DNA of 64,000 nucleotides, taken from Streptomyces xanthophaeus. GTDB taxonomy: Bacteria; Actinomycetota; Actinomycetes; Streptomycetales; Streptomycetaceae. Below the pieces are notes generated by a model. It searched no databases and was not told the origin of the DNA. It was given only the letters and a program-made list of their open reading frames with translations. Location of the stretch: positions 1 to 64,000 of the forward strand of contig NZ_JOFT01000027.1 of assembly GCF_000725805.1 (NCBI RefSeq), read 5' to 3'. Within the stretch, counting starts at the first letter, position 1, and every line of letters begins with the position of its first letter. Of this stretch, positions 30,201-41,154 are shown in pieces. A program made the position numbers and the translations under genes.

Positions 30201-31529
30201 ATCCGGGCCGGAGCCGGGACCCGGCGGCGCGGGGGCCTGCGCGGGGGCACGGACACAGTCAGAAGGCTGAGCGGAACCAGGCGACGCCCCGGTGAACTGA
30301 ACCGCTGCGGCCGAGATCCGAGAACCCGCGGCCGATGTTTGAGAGCCCGCGGCCGAGATCCGGGACCCAGCGGCTGAGGTCCCGGGCCCGTTGGCCAGGA
30401 TCTCGGATGCCGTGGACAGGGTCTCGGATGCCGTGGACAGGGCCCGGGACACCGCGGCGGCCAGGGAGTCGTCGCCGCCCCGCAGGTCCGACCCGCGGAG
30501 CCACAGGGTGGGGGCGGGGTGTCCGCGCCGCGCCCGGCGCGCGGCCAGGGCTGCCAGGGCCGTGGTCCTGCCGGTGCCCGGTTCCCCCACCAGGCCGAGG
30601 ACCGGACGGTCCCCCGCCGTGAAGGCGTCCAGTTCCGCGGCGATGCCCGGCCGCTCCACGGGTTCGCTTCCAGGTCCGGCGCCGTCCGGAGGGAGGGCCG
30701 GGCCCCGGGTGGCCGCGGTCAGTTCCAGTGCTCCGGCGAGGTTCAGGTCCGCCCCGTGGCCGGGCACGGTAGCGGCGTTGCGCTCCAGCAGTACGGCCAG
30801 GGGGCCGCCCGGGTCTGCGGCGGCCGCCGCATGCAGGGCCACGGCGAAGTCACCGGTCCGGTGCTCCGCCTGCAGAGCAGTGCTCACCACCGCGAGCACC
30901 GCACCGGTCGTGGCGTCGAGAACCGGGCCCCCGCAGGCCTCTCCGCCCCGCCTCAGCGCGTCCCGCCCGTCGGTGCCGATCGCCAGCTCCAGGGCCAGGT
31001 CCGCCGGCACGTCGTGGGCTTCGCCCACCGCCCGGCAGGTCACCTCGGCGCCCCCCAGCACCCGCGCCTGCCGCCATCCCCGCGCGGCCAGCCGTACGTA
31101 GGCCCCCGGGGCGACCGGTCCGCGCAGTGCCACCGGCAGCGGCCGCACCCCCAGCCCGTCGGTCCGCACCAGCGCCAGCCCCACCCCCGGCAACACCGTC
31201 ACGTCCGCGGGTCCGGCCAGCCAGGTCCGCCCGCCGGGTCCGGGTGCGTGCAGGAACACCTGGGTCAGTCCCGCGACGGCCCGGTGGCTGGTGATCACCG
31301 TCCCGGCCAGGTCTGCGAGGAATCCGCTGCCACGCGGCAGCCCGGCCGGATCGCGGAGGATGACGAGCTCCACGCCCTCGGCGTGACCGGCGCCTCCGTA
31401 CACGTCCGAGCCGGTCCCGCCGAGCACACCGGTCCCGCCGGCCCCGCCGGTCCCGCCAGCCCTACCGAGTACACCGGTCCCGCCGGTTACGTCCGTTCCC
31501 TGGGTCCCGCCGACCTCGTCCGTCGCCAC
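27210..31529 (-). CDS. Variant trypsin-like / P-loop NTPase / helical-repeat protein
   Basis: This 1439-residue protein is of unrecognised specific family. After a Gly/Thr-rich start, residues about 52-250 have a chymotrypsin-like pattern. H82 sits in VITSHRAV, but the usual Ser is Cys (EACGGPV, C199) and the expected Asp position is Gly (near G117). An NTPase follows with Walker [10 protein letters not shown] (315-323) and Walker B-like [10 protein letters not shown] (about 633-642). A low-complexity insert of about 250 residues separates the two. The second half is helical and Leu/Ala/Arg-rich, suggesting HEAT/TPR-like repeats. The order effector-like protease, NTPase, repeats resembles STAND-type signalling or defence proteins, by analogy only. 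GTG at 31527-31529 has GGGGAG about 10 bases upstream. Confidence 0.85.
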   Translation of the reverse strand: MATDEVGGTQGTDVTGGTGVLGRAGGTGGAGGTGVLGGTGSDVYGGAGHAEGVELVILRDPAGLPRGSGFLADLAGTVITSHRAVAGLTQVFLHAPGPGGRTWLAGPADVTVLPGVGLALVRTDGLGVRPLPVALRGPVAPGAYVRLAARGWRQARVLGGAEVTCRAVGEAHDVPADLALELAIGTDGRDALRRGGEACGGPVLDATTGAVLAVVSTALQAEHRTGDFAVALHAAAAADPGGPLAVLLERNAATVPGHGADLNLAGALELTAATRGPALPPDGAGPGSEPVERPGIAAELDAFTAGDRPVLGLVGEPGTGRTTALAALAARRARRGHPAPTLWLRGSDLRGGDDSLAAAVSRALSTASETLSTASEILANGPGTSAAGSRISAAGSQTSAAGSRISAAAVQFTGASPGSAQPSDCVRAPAQAPAPPGPGSGPDPTSPGHGLGPDSGPDVRPGSGSGPGPGSRLGVGSRSVLGPGSGSGFASGPGSRLGVGSRSVLGPGSGSGSGFASGPGSRPGSGSGSGVGSGSGLGVGVGSGSALGFGSGLGSSSSSSIGPGLGSGSRPGPGLGVGAGGWAVLDPAGVPAAVAVPQQRAAASAGSVAPAPPLQDGVAERVARLCEDAGRGLLIVLDSAEEAPPELSDPPGPWTAATAAWLRATGARMIVAARPEHWERAGALYPPGDLHVPARPARRLPPALLLGDLTPAEAGAALTRLGIPADAVHAADARHPLTLRLLSGIRAAGVTSGRPGRDEVFAAHLDLLCLRAAVRVAADGAGPAGVHGPGVRRLAARVAGRVHEAARRCLGPGRGQLDRASFEELFPWRTGWAAAVLAEGLLVPAGSGYRFGHEALSDWVQACHLDVPTALATLVRRPAGPGRPVPRHRIGPVLEALRRLPPQERHRTLMGLVHRLNGLAEDLQETPPATPPASAGPASAGPASAGPTAGDSLRDQAWWAARLLRESLLRTPDALPHLPVLHALAEHVARTGPGEFGGWFWNRLRLPEPDRLDLLRRLLPADPAEAVPGDRYLDAAARRLARDPKLAQPLLCAWFTDGRRLRGRPGATVAAAAQALLHTHRRRAPDDLTEALVAAAHPCADELLAVLAEEESSALCRAVDRWAHDERPGRRVAAAVYGQAAAPHVRTPADRDLLRHAAQALLARPADAALHGSALAVLLRDPQVRGRYLPQALARFRDPGTADGPACGARLPAATLVAALPVLPDQDAVFAALRERADGEVVRALAALTTPGLARRAGDLVREHLARHPEDAPHAAAFVDLRLEQGPVAASVLRPLVLDLLRSAPVGVRSALAPVLAAPGGAASQPLRGELADVLLREESDPQVLDVFLGAVASGAGVRPPGRTRELLRRTGRQLMRAPGGLAVFERRTVELARRDPAFGSFVVRWMAEAATEAAALLGPSARRTVETLISAAAAQDVT
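28686..28735 (-). repeat. Three tandem 15-bp coding repeats
   Basis: GGGCCTGCGGAGGCG occurs three times in direct succession and encodes repeated ASAGP in the helical half of the variant-protease/NTPase protein. The unit keeps the reading frame. Confidence 0.85.
29694..30440 (-). repeat. Low-complexity Gly/Ser/Pro coding insertion with internal duplications
   Basis: About 750 bases encode residues around 364-612 of the variant-protease/NTPase protein, lying between Walker A and Walker B. The content changes from SAAGSRIS and LSTASE repeats to long GSGSGPGS text. The unit [19 protein letters not shown] occurs twice (near 468-490 and 495-517), as does the DNA near 29990-30130. A Ser run follows (SSSSSS). 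All units are multiples of three bases, so the frame is kept. Confidence 0.85.
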
Positions 31530-31837
31530 AGCCGCACCACTCCCCCGCCGCTCCCCGTCCTCACGACGGTAGGCAGGTGAAGATCAGCACGAAAAGGACG
31601 CAAGACGAACGCGCCCCCCTACGCTCCCCGCATTCACTCCGAGCGCCTGCTCGGACGGGTGAATACCGGGGTCCGGGTGGATAGAGACCTACCCGAGGGG
31701 GGTCGTGGAGCGGTGAGCAGCAGTACATGTGCGCTCACCGCTCCACGTCGACAGCGTCAGCGACAGCGACGTCCACATCGACATCGAATCGAATCGACGC
31801 GGCACCCGCTACGCGGTAGCAGGCGGCCCGTACCGGA
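31530..31837 (-). other. Intergenic region between truB and the variant-protease gene
   Basis: 308 bases without a gene. It holds the truB terminator (separate entry), a stretch of CGACAGCGAC/GACATCGA micro-repeats at about 31747-31800, and the ribosome site of the downstream gene near 31540. No promoter was convincing by eye. Confidence 0.4.
31704..31747. terminator. Terminator behind truB, 15-bp perfect stem
   Basis: CGTGGAGCGGTGAGC (31704-31718) pairs perfectly with GCTCACCGCTCCACG (31733-31747) around a 14-base loop, 90 bases after the truB stop. It separates the translation operon from the large gene downstream. Confidence 0.8.
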
Positions 31838-32746
31838 TCAGGCGAAGACCGCGAGGGACTTCGCCTTCCCGCCCTTGCTCTCCACGAGCCCGAGCAGCTG
31901 GCCCTCCGGGCCGTAGACCGCGACCGCCTTGCCCGCCTCGTACACCTCGGGCATGTCGATCCGCACGCCGTTGGCGAGCAGCGAGGCCCGCCGTGCGTCC
32001 AGGTCCCAGCGCGGGAAGGCCGCGTCGGCCGCCTCGCCGATCGGCATGACGGTCAGCTCCTCCTGGAGCTGGTCCAGGGTCCGGGCCCGGTCGATCTTGT
32101 ACGGGCCGACCCGGGTCCGCCGCAGCGCGGTGAGGTGCCCGCCGACGCCCAGGTCGGCGCCGAGGTCACGGGCCAGGGCGCGGATGTACGTACCGCTGGA
32201 GCAGACGACGGAGACGACCAGGTCGACGACCTTGGTGCCGTCCTCGGCCTCCGCCTCGCGCATGTCGTACACCTGGAACGAGGAGACGGTCACCGGGCGG
32301 GCCGGGATCTCGAAGTCCTCGCCGTCGCGGGCGCGCTTGTAGGAACGCACGCCCTTGATCTTGATGGCGCTGACCTTGGACGGGACCTGCATGATCTCGC
32401 CGGACAGCTTGGCGATGCCCTCGTCCACGGCCTCCCGGGTGACCCCGGCGGCATCCGTGGAGGAGGTGATCTCGCCTTCGGCGTCGTCCGTCAGGGTGTT
32501 CTGGCCCAGCCGGATCGTGCCGAGGTACTCCTTCTCCGTGAGCGCGAGGTGACCGAGGAGCTTGGTCGCCTTCTCCACGCCCAGGACCAGCACGCCCGTC
32601 GCCATCGGGTCGAGGGTGCCGGCGTGGCCGACGCGGCGGGTCTTGGCGATCCCGCGCATCTTGGCGACCACGTCGTGCGAAGTGAAGCCGGACGGCTTGT
32701 CGACGATGACAAGGCCGTCCGGAGTCTTCCCTGCGTCGGTGCTCAT
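31838..32746 (-). CDS. truB: tRNA pseudouridine(55) synthase
   Basis: TruB isomerises U55 in the T-loop of tRNAs. The 302 residues show the TruB core: VDKPSGFTSHDVV, the catalytic D46 in HAGTLDPMATG, KEYLG, the SGTYIRAL segment near 200 and a C-terminal PUA-like domain. ATG at 32744-32746 overlaps the rbfA stop by one base (TAATG), so translation is coupled. It is the last gene of the rimP-nusA-infB cluster. Confidence 0.96.
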   Translation of the reverse strand: MSTDAGKTPDGLVIVDKPSGFTSHDVVAKMRGIAKTRRVGHAGTLDPMATGVLVLGVEKATKLLGHLALTEKEYLGTIRLGQNTLTDDAEGEITSSTDAAGVTREAVDEGIAKLSGEIMQVPSKVSAIKIKGVRSYKRARDGEDFEIPARPVTVSSFQVYDMREAEAEDGTKVVDLVVSVVCSSGTYIRALARDLGADLGVGGHLTALRRTRVGPYKIDRARTLDQLQEELTVMPIGEAADAAFPRWDLDARRASLLANGVRIDMPEVYEAGKAVAVYGPEGQLLGLVESKGGKAKSLAVFA

Positions 32747-33210
32747 TACGCGGTTGCGTCCTCGTCGTCGTCCCCGGCCGAGTCGTCCTCATCGGGCTTC
32801 TTGTACGGGTCGGCGTCGCCGGCGTACTTCGCGCCGGAGGAGACCTCCCGCACCTGGGCGTCGGAGGTACGCGCCTTCTCGAGGAGGTCCTCGATGGTCT
32901 TGGCGTTCTCCGGGAGGGCGTCCGCGACGAAGGTCAGGGTGGGCGTGAACTTGGTGCCCGCCGCCCGGCCGACCGCGGAACGCAGAACGCCCTTGGCGCT
33001 CTCCAGGCCCGCAGCCGCACTGGCCCGGTCCTCGTCGTCCCCGTAGACCGTGTAGAAGACCGTGGCCTCCCGCAGGTCGCCGGTGACCCGGGTGTCCGTG
33101 ATGGTCACGTGCGTCCCGAGGCGGGGGTCCTTGACGCCGCGCTGCAGCTTCTCGGCCACCACCTCCCGGATGAGGTCCGCCAGCTTCTTCGCCCGCGCAT
33201 TGTCGGCCAC
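32746..33210 (-). CDS. rbfA: Ribosome-binding factor A
   Basis: RbfA is a KH-fold factor for late 30S maturation. It acts on the 5' end of 16S rRNA. The 154 residues have the family pattern ARAKKLADLIREVVAEKL, VTITDTRVTGDL and ATVFYTVYG. An acidic C-terminal tail (DEDDSAGDDDEDATA) follows. GTG at 33208-33210 has AAGGAGA upstream with ideal spacing. It lies 34 bases after the ylxP stop and overlaps truB by one base. Confidence 0.95.
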   Translation of the reverse strand: MADNARAKKLADLIREVVAEKLQRGVKDPRLGTHVTITDTRVTGDLREATVFYTVYGDDEDRASAAAGLESAKGVLRSAVGRAAGTKFTPTLTFVADALPENAKTIEDLLEKARTSDAQVREVSSGAKYAGDADPYKKPDEDDSAGDDDEDATA

Positions 33211-33244
33211 TGGTCCGTCTCCTTCTTTTCTTGCAGACAAGCAA

Positions 33245-33538
33245 TCAGTCTTCATCACCGTGGAAGCGCCGTCGTACGGACAGCAGCTCCACTTCCGGAC
33301 GTGCCGCGACCAGCCGCTCGCAGCGGTCCAGTACGTCCGAGAGGAACCCCGCGTCCCCACTCACCAGAGCGACCCCTATGCGGGCCCTCCGGTGCAGGTC
33401 CTGGTCGCCCACTTCGGCCGCGCTCACGGAGAACTTGCGTTGGAGCTCGGCGACGATGGGCCGGACGACGGAGCGTTTCTCCTTCAGCGAGTGGACGTCG
33501 CCGAGGAGCAGATCGAAGGACAGAGTCCCCACGTACAT
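33245..33538 (-). CDS. YlxP-like DUF503 protein
   Basis: The 97-residue protein has the compact DUF503 pattern MYVGTLSFDLLLGDVHSLKEKRSVVRPIV. The family sits between infB and rbfA in many Gram-positive genomes and has been proposed to act in ribosome assembly, without a settled reaction. ATG at 33536-33538 is set by the conserved start; the ribosome site is weak (CGGGA/CCGGA). Confidence 0.9.
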   Translation of the reverse strand: MYVGTLSFDLLLGDVHSLKEKRSVVRPIVAELQRKFSVSAAEVGDQDLHRRARIGVALVSGDAGFLSDVLDRCERLVAARPEVELLSVRRRFHGDED

Positions 33539-33647
33539 GCAGTTCCGGATGTCCCGCCGGTGCGGGTTCGATGGCCTGCCGGGCCGTCGCCCGTCAGGAT
33601 CACCCGTCCGCCGTACGGCCGGGTCATCAGAACCGTACACGCAACGG

Positions 33648-33686
33648 CCGGGGCCGATCGACGGATATTCCGCCGACCGGCCCCGG
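33648..33686. terminator. Hairpin terminator behind infB
   Basis: CCGGGGCCG (33648-33656) pairs with CGGCCCCGG (33678-33686). Two inner 3-bp stems (TCG/CGA and CGG/CCG) stack beyond single mismatches and close on ATATT. It begins 38 bases after the infB stop. It may reduce transcription into ylxP-rbfA-truB. Confidence 0.7.
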
Positions 33687-33723
33687 TGTTACGAGTTACG
33701 ACACGGTGCGAACCGCCTCGCGC

Positions 33724-36840
<3,117 letters not shown>

Positions 36841-36960
36841 TTCGCTCCTTTTAGGTCCGGGTTACGCCGGACCGTCGCTACTTCATGGGCGTACTCATCG
36901 CGTACTCATCGAGTGCTCATCGCAATCTCGACCTACTTCCAACTCGCGAGGTACCTGACC

Positions 36961-36977
36961 GCACGGGTTACCCGTGC
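36961..36977. other. Short hairpin between ylxR and infB
   Basis: GCACGGG (36961-36967) and CCCGTGC (36971-36977) flank TTA, forming a compact hairpin 15 bases after the ylxR stop. Several GTACTCATCG-type direct repeats lie between it and the infB start (about 36890-36915). It could be an attenuator or a processing site, as seen in other nusA-infB operons. Confidence 0.4.
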
Positions 36978-36991
36978 CGTTCTCTTACTTC

Positions 36992-37279
36992 TTACGGTGT
37001 CGCCTCGGCCGCTACGGCCAGTGCTTTGCGCAGTTCCTCCGTGTCGAGCGGTCCGGCGGACCGGAGGGCCCGGGGGAACGCGCGTCGGCGGACCGCCTGG
37101 TCGAGGCAGACCACGGCAGGGTGCACATAGGCACCCCGGCCGGGCAGCGTACCGCGCGCATCGGGGACGCATTCGTCCCCGATCGCCACGATGCGCAGCA
37201 GATCGCTCTTGGCCGCTCGCTCCCGGCACCCCACACAGGTGCGTTCGGGGCATGCGCGGGCTTGCGTCCGGCCAGACAC
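36992..37279 (-). CDS. ylxR: YlxR-family (DUF448) nucleic-acid-binding protein
   Basis: The 95-residue protein has the YlxR signature: RTCVGCRERAAKSDLLRIV, then GRGAYVHPAVVCLDQA and FPRAL. It is conserved between nusA and infB. Family members bind RNA or DNA, and one in Bacillus has been described as a regulator. GTG at 37277-37279 starts the conserved protein. It is separated from nusA by 180 bases holding a hairpin. Confidence 0.92.
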   Translation of the reverse strand: MSGRTQARACPERTCVGCRERAAKSDLLRIVAIGDECVPDARGTLPGRGAYVHPAVVCLDQAVRRRAFPRALRSAGPLDTEELRKALAVAAEATP

Positions 37280-37427
37280 GCCTAAGTCTACCTCCCCGCA
37301 CCGACCTCTCCCCCGGCAAGGTGCGGGGAGAACGTCGAACGGCTGTCGTGTTGTCTTGATCTATGACGTCACGGCCCGCCACCGGGCCCGTTTCCGGTCC
37401 CGGCGGCGCAGTGGCCGTGATCCTTGT

Positions 37428-37455
37428 CTACCGGCTGGTAAGGCCCGGCCGGTAG
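37428..37455. terminator. Hairpin directly behind nusA
   Basis: CTACCGGC (37428-37435) pairs with GCCGGTAG (37448-37455), starting 4 bases after the nusA stop. A loop of 12 bases is GC-rich. NusA itself modulates pausing at hairpins, so an attenuation point for ylxR-infB is plausible. No U-run follows. Confidence 0.5.
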
Positions 37456-37459
37456 TGGT

Positions 37460-38470
37460 TTATTCCCCGTCCCGGGCGCGGTCCCCGTCGGGGGCCGTCT
37501 CGGTGTCGGGACGGATGTCGATGCGCCAGCCGGTGAGCCGCGCGGCGAGGCGGGCGTTCTGGCCCTCCTTGCCGATGGCCAGCGACAGCTGGTAGTCCGG
37601 CACGGTCACCCGGGCGGAGCGGGTGTCCCAGTCGACGACCTCGACCTCGCTCACCCGGGCGGGTGACAGCGCGTTCGCGACCATCTCCGCCGGGTCGTCC
37701 GACCAGTCGACGATGTCGATCTTCTCGCCGTGCAGCTCGGCCATCACGTTGCGCACGCGGCTGCCCATGGGGCCGATGCAGGCGCCCTTCGGGTTGAGGC
37801 CCGAGCGGGTGGACCGGACGGCGATCTTGGTGCGGTGGCCGGCCTCGCGGGCGATCGCCGAGATCTCGACGCTGCCGTCGGCGATCTCGGGGACCTCCAG
37901 CGAGAACAGCTTCTTCACCAGGTTGGGGTGGGTGCGCGAGAGGGTCACGGACGGACCGCGGACGCCCTTCGCCACCCGCACGACGTACGCCTTCAGGCGC
38001 AGACCGTGCGTGTACTCCTCACCGGGGACCTGCTCCTGCACCGGCAGGATGGCCTCCAGCTTGCCGATGTCGACCAGGACGTTCTTGGGGTCCTTGCCCT
38101 GCTGGACCACGCCGGTGATGACGTCGCCCTCGCGGCCCGCGAACTCGCCGAAGGTCAGGTCGTCCTCCGCGTCGCGCAGACGCTGGAGGATCACCTGCTT
38201 GGCGGTCGTCGCGGCGATCCGGCCGAAGTCCGACGGGGTGTCGTCGAACTCCTTGGGCTCCTGGCCCTCTTCGAGGTCCCTCGGGTCTTCCGTCGCCCAC
38301 ACGACCACGTGACCGTTGGTGCGGTCCAGCTCGACGCGGGCGCGGCGGAAGCTCCCCTCGGTCCGGTGGTACGCGATGAGGAGGGCCGACTCGATCGCCT
38401 CGACGAGCAGGTCGAAGGAGATCTCCTTCTCCCGGACCAGACCCCGCAGGGCACTCATGTCGATGTCCAC
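37460..38470 (-). CDS. nusA: Transcription termination/antitermination factor NusA
   Basis: NusA binds RNA polymerase and nascent RNA to control pausing, termination and rRNA antitermination. The 336 residues contain the N-terminal domain ([20 protein letters not shown]), S1 ([10 protein letters not shown]), KH1 ([18 protein letters not shown]) and KH2 ([19 protein letters not shown]). There are no C-terminal acidic repeats, as usual in actinobacteria. The start at 38468-38470 lies 2 bases after the rimP stop, so the pair is coupled. Confidence 0.96.
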   Translation of the reverse strand: MDIDMSALRGLVREKEISFDLLVEAIESALLIAYHRTEGSFRRARVELDRTNGHVVVWATEDPRDLEEGQEPKEFDDTPSDFGRIAATTAKQVILQRLRDAEDDLTFGEFAGREGDVITGVVQQGKDPKNVLVDIGKLEAILPVQEQVPGEEYTHGLRLKAYVVRVAKGVRGPSVTLSRTHPNLVKKLFSLEVPEIADGSVEISAIAREAGHRTKIAVRSTRSGLNPKGACIGPMGSRVRNVMAELHGEKIDIVDWSDDPAEMVANALSPARVSEVEVVDWDTRSARVTVPDYQLSLAIGKEGQNARLAARLTGWRIDIRPDTETAPDGDRARDGE

Positions 38471-38472
38471 GA

Positions 38473-38970
38473 CTACGCCTCCTCTTCCTTCTTGTCCTTG
38501 CGGTTGAACTCGATCTCGACACGCGCCTTGGCGATGTCGGTGAACGCGATGCGGCGGGCGGTCGCCTTGCGGCCCTTCACGCCCGGTACTTCCAGATCCA
38601 GACCCTCGTCGTCCACACCGAGGATGCGGGCGATCAGTTCCCCGTCGGGCGTCAGCTGGAACTTCACGAGGCGGCCGGTCGCCCGTACGTAGTGACGGTG
38701 CTCGCTCAGCGGGCGGTCGGCGCCGGGGGAGCTGACTTCGAGGACGTACTCGTCCTCGCCCATCACGTCGGATTCGTCGAGCTTGTCGGAGACCTCACGG
38801 CTCAGCTCGGCACACGCGTCCAGCTCCACACCTTCGTCGGAATCCACGATGATCCGCAGCATCCGGCGCTTGCCCGCCTTGGAGAGCTCGATCTCTTCGA
38901 GGTCCAGGCCCTTGGCGGCGACGAGCGGCTCCAGCAGTCCGCGCAGCCTGTCGCTCTGGGTGGTGCTCAT
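38473..38970 (-). CDS. rimP: Ribosome maturation factor RimP
   Basis: RimP assists early 30S subunit assembly. The 165 residues show the two-domain pattern, with [23 protein letters not shown] and [17 protein letters not shown]-terminal SH3-like domain follows, with a charged tail. ATG at 38968-38970 begins [17 protein letters not shown] as in relatives. It heads the rimP-nusA-ylxR-infB-ylxP-rbfA-truB run and is divergent from the lipoprotein gene. Confidence 0.94.
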   Translation of the reverse strand: MSTTQSDRLRGLLEPLVAAKGLDLEEIELSKAGKRRMLRIIVDSDEGVELDACAELSREVSDKLDESDVMGEDEYVLEVSSPGADRPLSEHRHYVRATGRLVKFQLTPDGELIARILGVDDEGLDLEVPGVKGRKATARRIAFTDIAKARVEIEFNRKDKKEEEA

Positions 38971-39127
38971 CCGGGTGACTCCTCGGCCGCGTGTGCTGTT
39001 GTGGTTTTCCGTCGTGTGTCAGGTCAAAGGGTATCCGGTCGCGGAGGGTGTTGCCGTCCGTCCTCACGGGGGACCCCCGGGTACCGTGATCACACCTGCC
39101 CCGCCATCACCCCCCGAGGACGTCCCC

Positions 39128-39679
39128 GTGCCCTGGACCCTGCCACCGAGGCCCTCGCGCCGGAGCCTGCTGACCGGCGCCGCCGGCGCGGCCGGAGCCG
39201 CGCTGCTCACCGGGTGCTCCGGCGGGGAGCCCCCCGCCGCGGACTCTTCCATTCCACTCGAACGGCAGATGCGGGAAGCGGCCGTCCGTGACAGCGAGCG
39301 CCTGCTGGAACGTTACGACGCCACCACCGCCGCCCATCCGGCCCTGGCCCCGCGGCTCGCCCCGCTGCGCACCGCCGTCGCCGCCCACACGGCGGCCCTG
39401 GCCTCCTCCCCCGGCCCCGTCACCGGCTCGCCCACCGCGGCCCCCTCGTGGGCGGCCTCGCCCACCACCGTGACCTCGGCGGGGGCGCCCGCGCCGGTGC
39501 CCGCGCAGCCTGCCGACGCGCTGACCGCCCTCGCGGACGCCGAGCGGAGCCTGTCCGAGGCCCGCACCATCGACCTCGCCGGGGCGCCCGGGGAGCTGGC
39601 CCGCCTGCTGGCCTCGGTGGCCGCCTGCGGCGCCGTCCACGCGTACCTGCTCACCTCGACCCCCGGAGCCAAGCCGTGA
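39128..39679 (+). CDS. Twin-arginine-type lipoprotein of unknown function
   Basis: The 183-residue protein opens with RPSRRSLLTGAAGAAGAALLTGC. That is a twin-arginine motif, a hydrophobic stretch and a lipobox cysteine at about residue 27, so a membrane-anchored exported lipoprotein is expected. The mature part is Ala/Pro/Thr-rich with helical segments (LERQMREAAVRDSERLLERYDA). GTG at 39128 is chosen because the signal begins there; the earlier open frame is antisense to rimP. Its stop overlaps the next start as GTGA, coupling it to the DUF4439 gene. Confidence 0.8.
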   Translation: MPWTLPPRPSRRSLLTGAAGAAGAALLTGCSGGEPPAADSSIPLERQMREAAVRDSERLLERYDATTAAHPALAPRLAPLRTAVAAHTAALASSPGPVTGSPTAAPSWAASPTTVTSAGAPAPVPAQPADALTALADAERSLSEARTIDLAGAPGELARLLASVAACGAVHAYLLTSTPGAKP

Positions 39680-40116
39680 AGCCCGAACCCTCCGTCCCCG
39701 GCGGGGCCCTGGAGGCCGCGCAGGCCGCACTCGCCGCCGAGCACGCGGCCGCGTACGGCTACGGGGTGATCGGCGCCCGGGCCGACTCCGCCCGCACCAC
39801 CGAGGCCCGCGAGGCGTACAGCGGCCACCTGGCGCGGCGGGACGCGCTCGCCCGGACGGTACGGGAGCTGGGCGGCTCGCCCCGGCCCTCGGAGGCGGCG
39901 TACGTCATGCCGTTCGCGGTGCGCACCCCCGCCGACGCCGAGCGGCTCGCCGCCGACATCGAGGACCGGGTGGCGGGCGCGTACTCGGACCTCGTGCGCG
40001 CGGCGGAGGGTCCGCTGCGCCGCATGGCAGCCGACGCGCTGAGCGCCTCGGCGCTGTGCGCGGCACGCTGGCGCGGTGTCGGCGTAGCCTTCCCTGGGCT
40101 CACGGAAAAGCGCTGA
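39676..40116 (+). CDS. Ferritin-like DUF4439 protein
   Basis: The 146-residue all-helical protein carries the DUF4439 pattern: ALEAAQAALAAEHAAAYGYGVIGAR, HLARRDALARTVRELGG and AYVMPFAVRTPADAERLA. The family has a ferritin-like four-helix fold; a metal site and reaction are not established. No signal peptide is present. It is translationally coupled to the preceding lipoprotein by a GTGA overlap, so the two probably act together, one exported and one cytoplasmic. Confidence 0.85.
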   Translation: MKPEPSVPGGALEAAQAALAAEHAAAYGYGVIGARADSARTTEAREAYSGHLARRDALARTVRELGGSPRPSEAAYVMPFAVRTPADAERLAADIEDRVAGAYSDLVRAAEGPLRRMAADALSASALCAARWRGVGVAFPGLTEKR

Positions 40117-40209
40117 GCACGGCGCGGGGGCACCAGGAGGGCCGGGCACGGCCCGGATCCACCGGACGACCCCCTGGGCCCCGGTACAGCTGAAAGGGAC
40201 CACGCACGC

Positions 40210-41112
40210 ATGGCTTTCGAACCGCCGCAGCGGCTTGTACGGGCGCTCGGCGAGACGCCGGAATCGGACCGGGACCCGGACTGGCTGGGGCAGTTGCCCG
40301 GTCTCACCGAGGCCGCGCTGGCACGGCGTGAGGTACGGGCCCAGCGGGTGCAGGCCCCGGGCGGCCGCAGCAGTCTGGTGGTCCTCGTCCACTACGCCGA
40401 CGGGACCCCGGCCGCGCTGAAGCTCGCGCCGCCGCACGCCCACCCGGAGCGGGAGCTGGCCGCGCTGGCGCACTGGGGCGGCTTCGGCTCCGTACGGGTC
40501 CTGGACAGCCGCCACCACGAGGAGGACGGGGCGCTGCTGCTGGAGCGGCTGCACCCGGAGGTCTCGCTGAGGTCGCTGCCGGAGGCGAAGGCGCTGCTGG
40601 AGGCCTGCGGCACGCTGCGCAGGCTCTGGGTGGCGCCGCCGCCGGGGCAGCTCTGGGAGACGGTGGCGCAGCGTACGGAGCGCCAGTCGCAGGCGCTGCG
40701 GACGGCGCCGCCGGAGATCCGGCCCCTGGCCGACGTGGCCCTGTCCTTCCGGGACGAGCTGGTCGCGGCCGCGCCGGAGCAGCTCCTGCTGCACGGGAAC
40801 TTCCGGCAGGGCAAGGTGCTGGCGGGCGAGCGGGCGCCGTGGCTGACGGTGGGCCCGGACCCGCTGACGGGTGAGCGGGCGTACGACCTGGCCCGGCTGG
40901 TCCGCGACCGGCTGGAGGACCAGGTCGCCTCCTCGGCCGGCGCGGCGGGGGCGCGGCGCCGGGTCAACAAACTGGCCGACGCCCTGGAGGTGGACCGGGA
41001 GCGACTGCGGGGCTGGACCCTGTTCCGGGCCGTGGAGTCGGGCAACCGGGCGCTGGCCGCCGGGCGGCGCCGGGACGCGGAGATGCTGCTGGAGTTCGCG
41101 GGCTGGCTGTAG
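40210..41112 (+). CDS. Aminoglycoside-phosphotransferase-fold protein, probably catalytically inactive
   Basis: The 300-residue protein resembles the APH/hydroxyurea-resistance kinase fold. It has an ATP-lysine-like K71 (AALKLAPP), an E81 partner (HPERELAAL) and a catalytic-loop region. However, the catalytic HGD reads HGN (195-197), the later loop Asn is Lys (K202) and the metal-binding IDP segment reads VGP (214-216). Both essential aspartates are therefore missing. YDLARLVRDR after it is conserved. ATG at 40210 has AAAGGGA upstream. A binding or regulatory role is more likely than antibiotic resistance; that is inference. Confidence 0.75.
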   Translation: MAFEPPQRLVRALGETPESDRDPDWLGQLPGLTEAALARREVRAQRVQAPGGRSSLVVLVHYADGTPAALKLAPPHAHPERELAALAHWGGFGSVRVLDSRHHEEDGALLLERLHPEVSLRSLPEAKALLEACGTLRRLWVAPPPGQLWETVAQRTERQSQALRTAPPEIRPLADVALSFRDELVAAAPEQLLLHGNFRQGKVLAGERAPWLTVGPDPLTGERAYDLARLVRDRLEDQVASSAGAAGARRRVNKLADALEVDRERLRGWTLFRAVESGNRALAAGRRRDAEMLLEFAGWL

Positions 41113-41154
41113 GGCATACCGTAAGTACGTACGGATGTCCGGCAGGGGGCCGTC

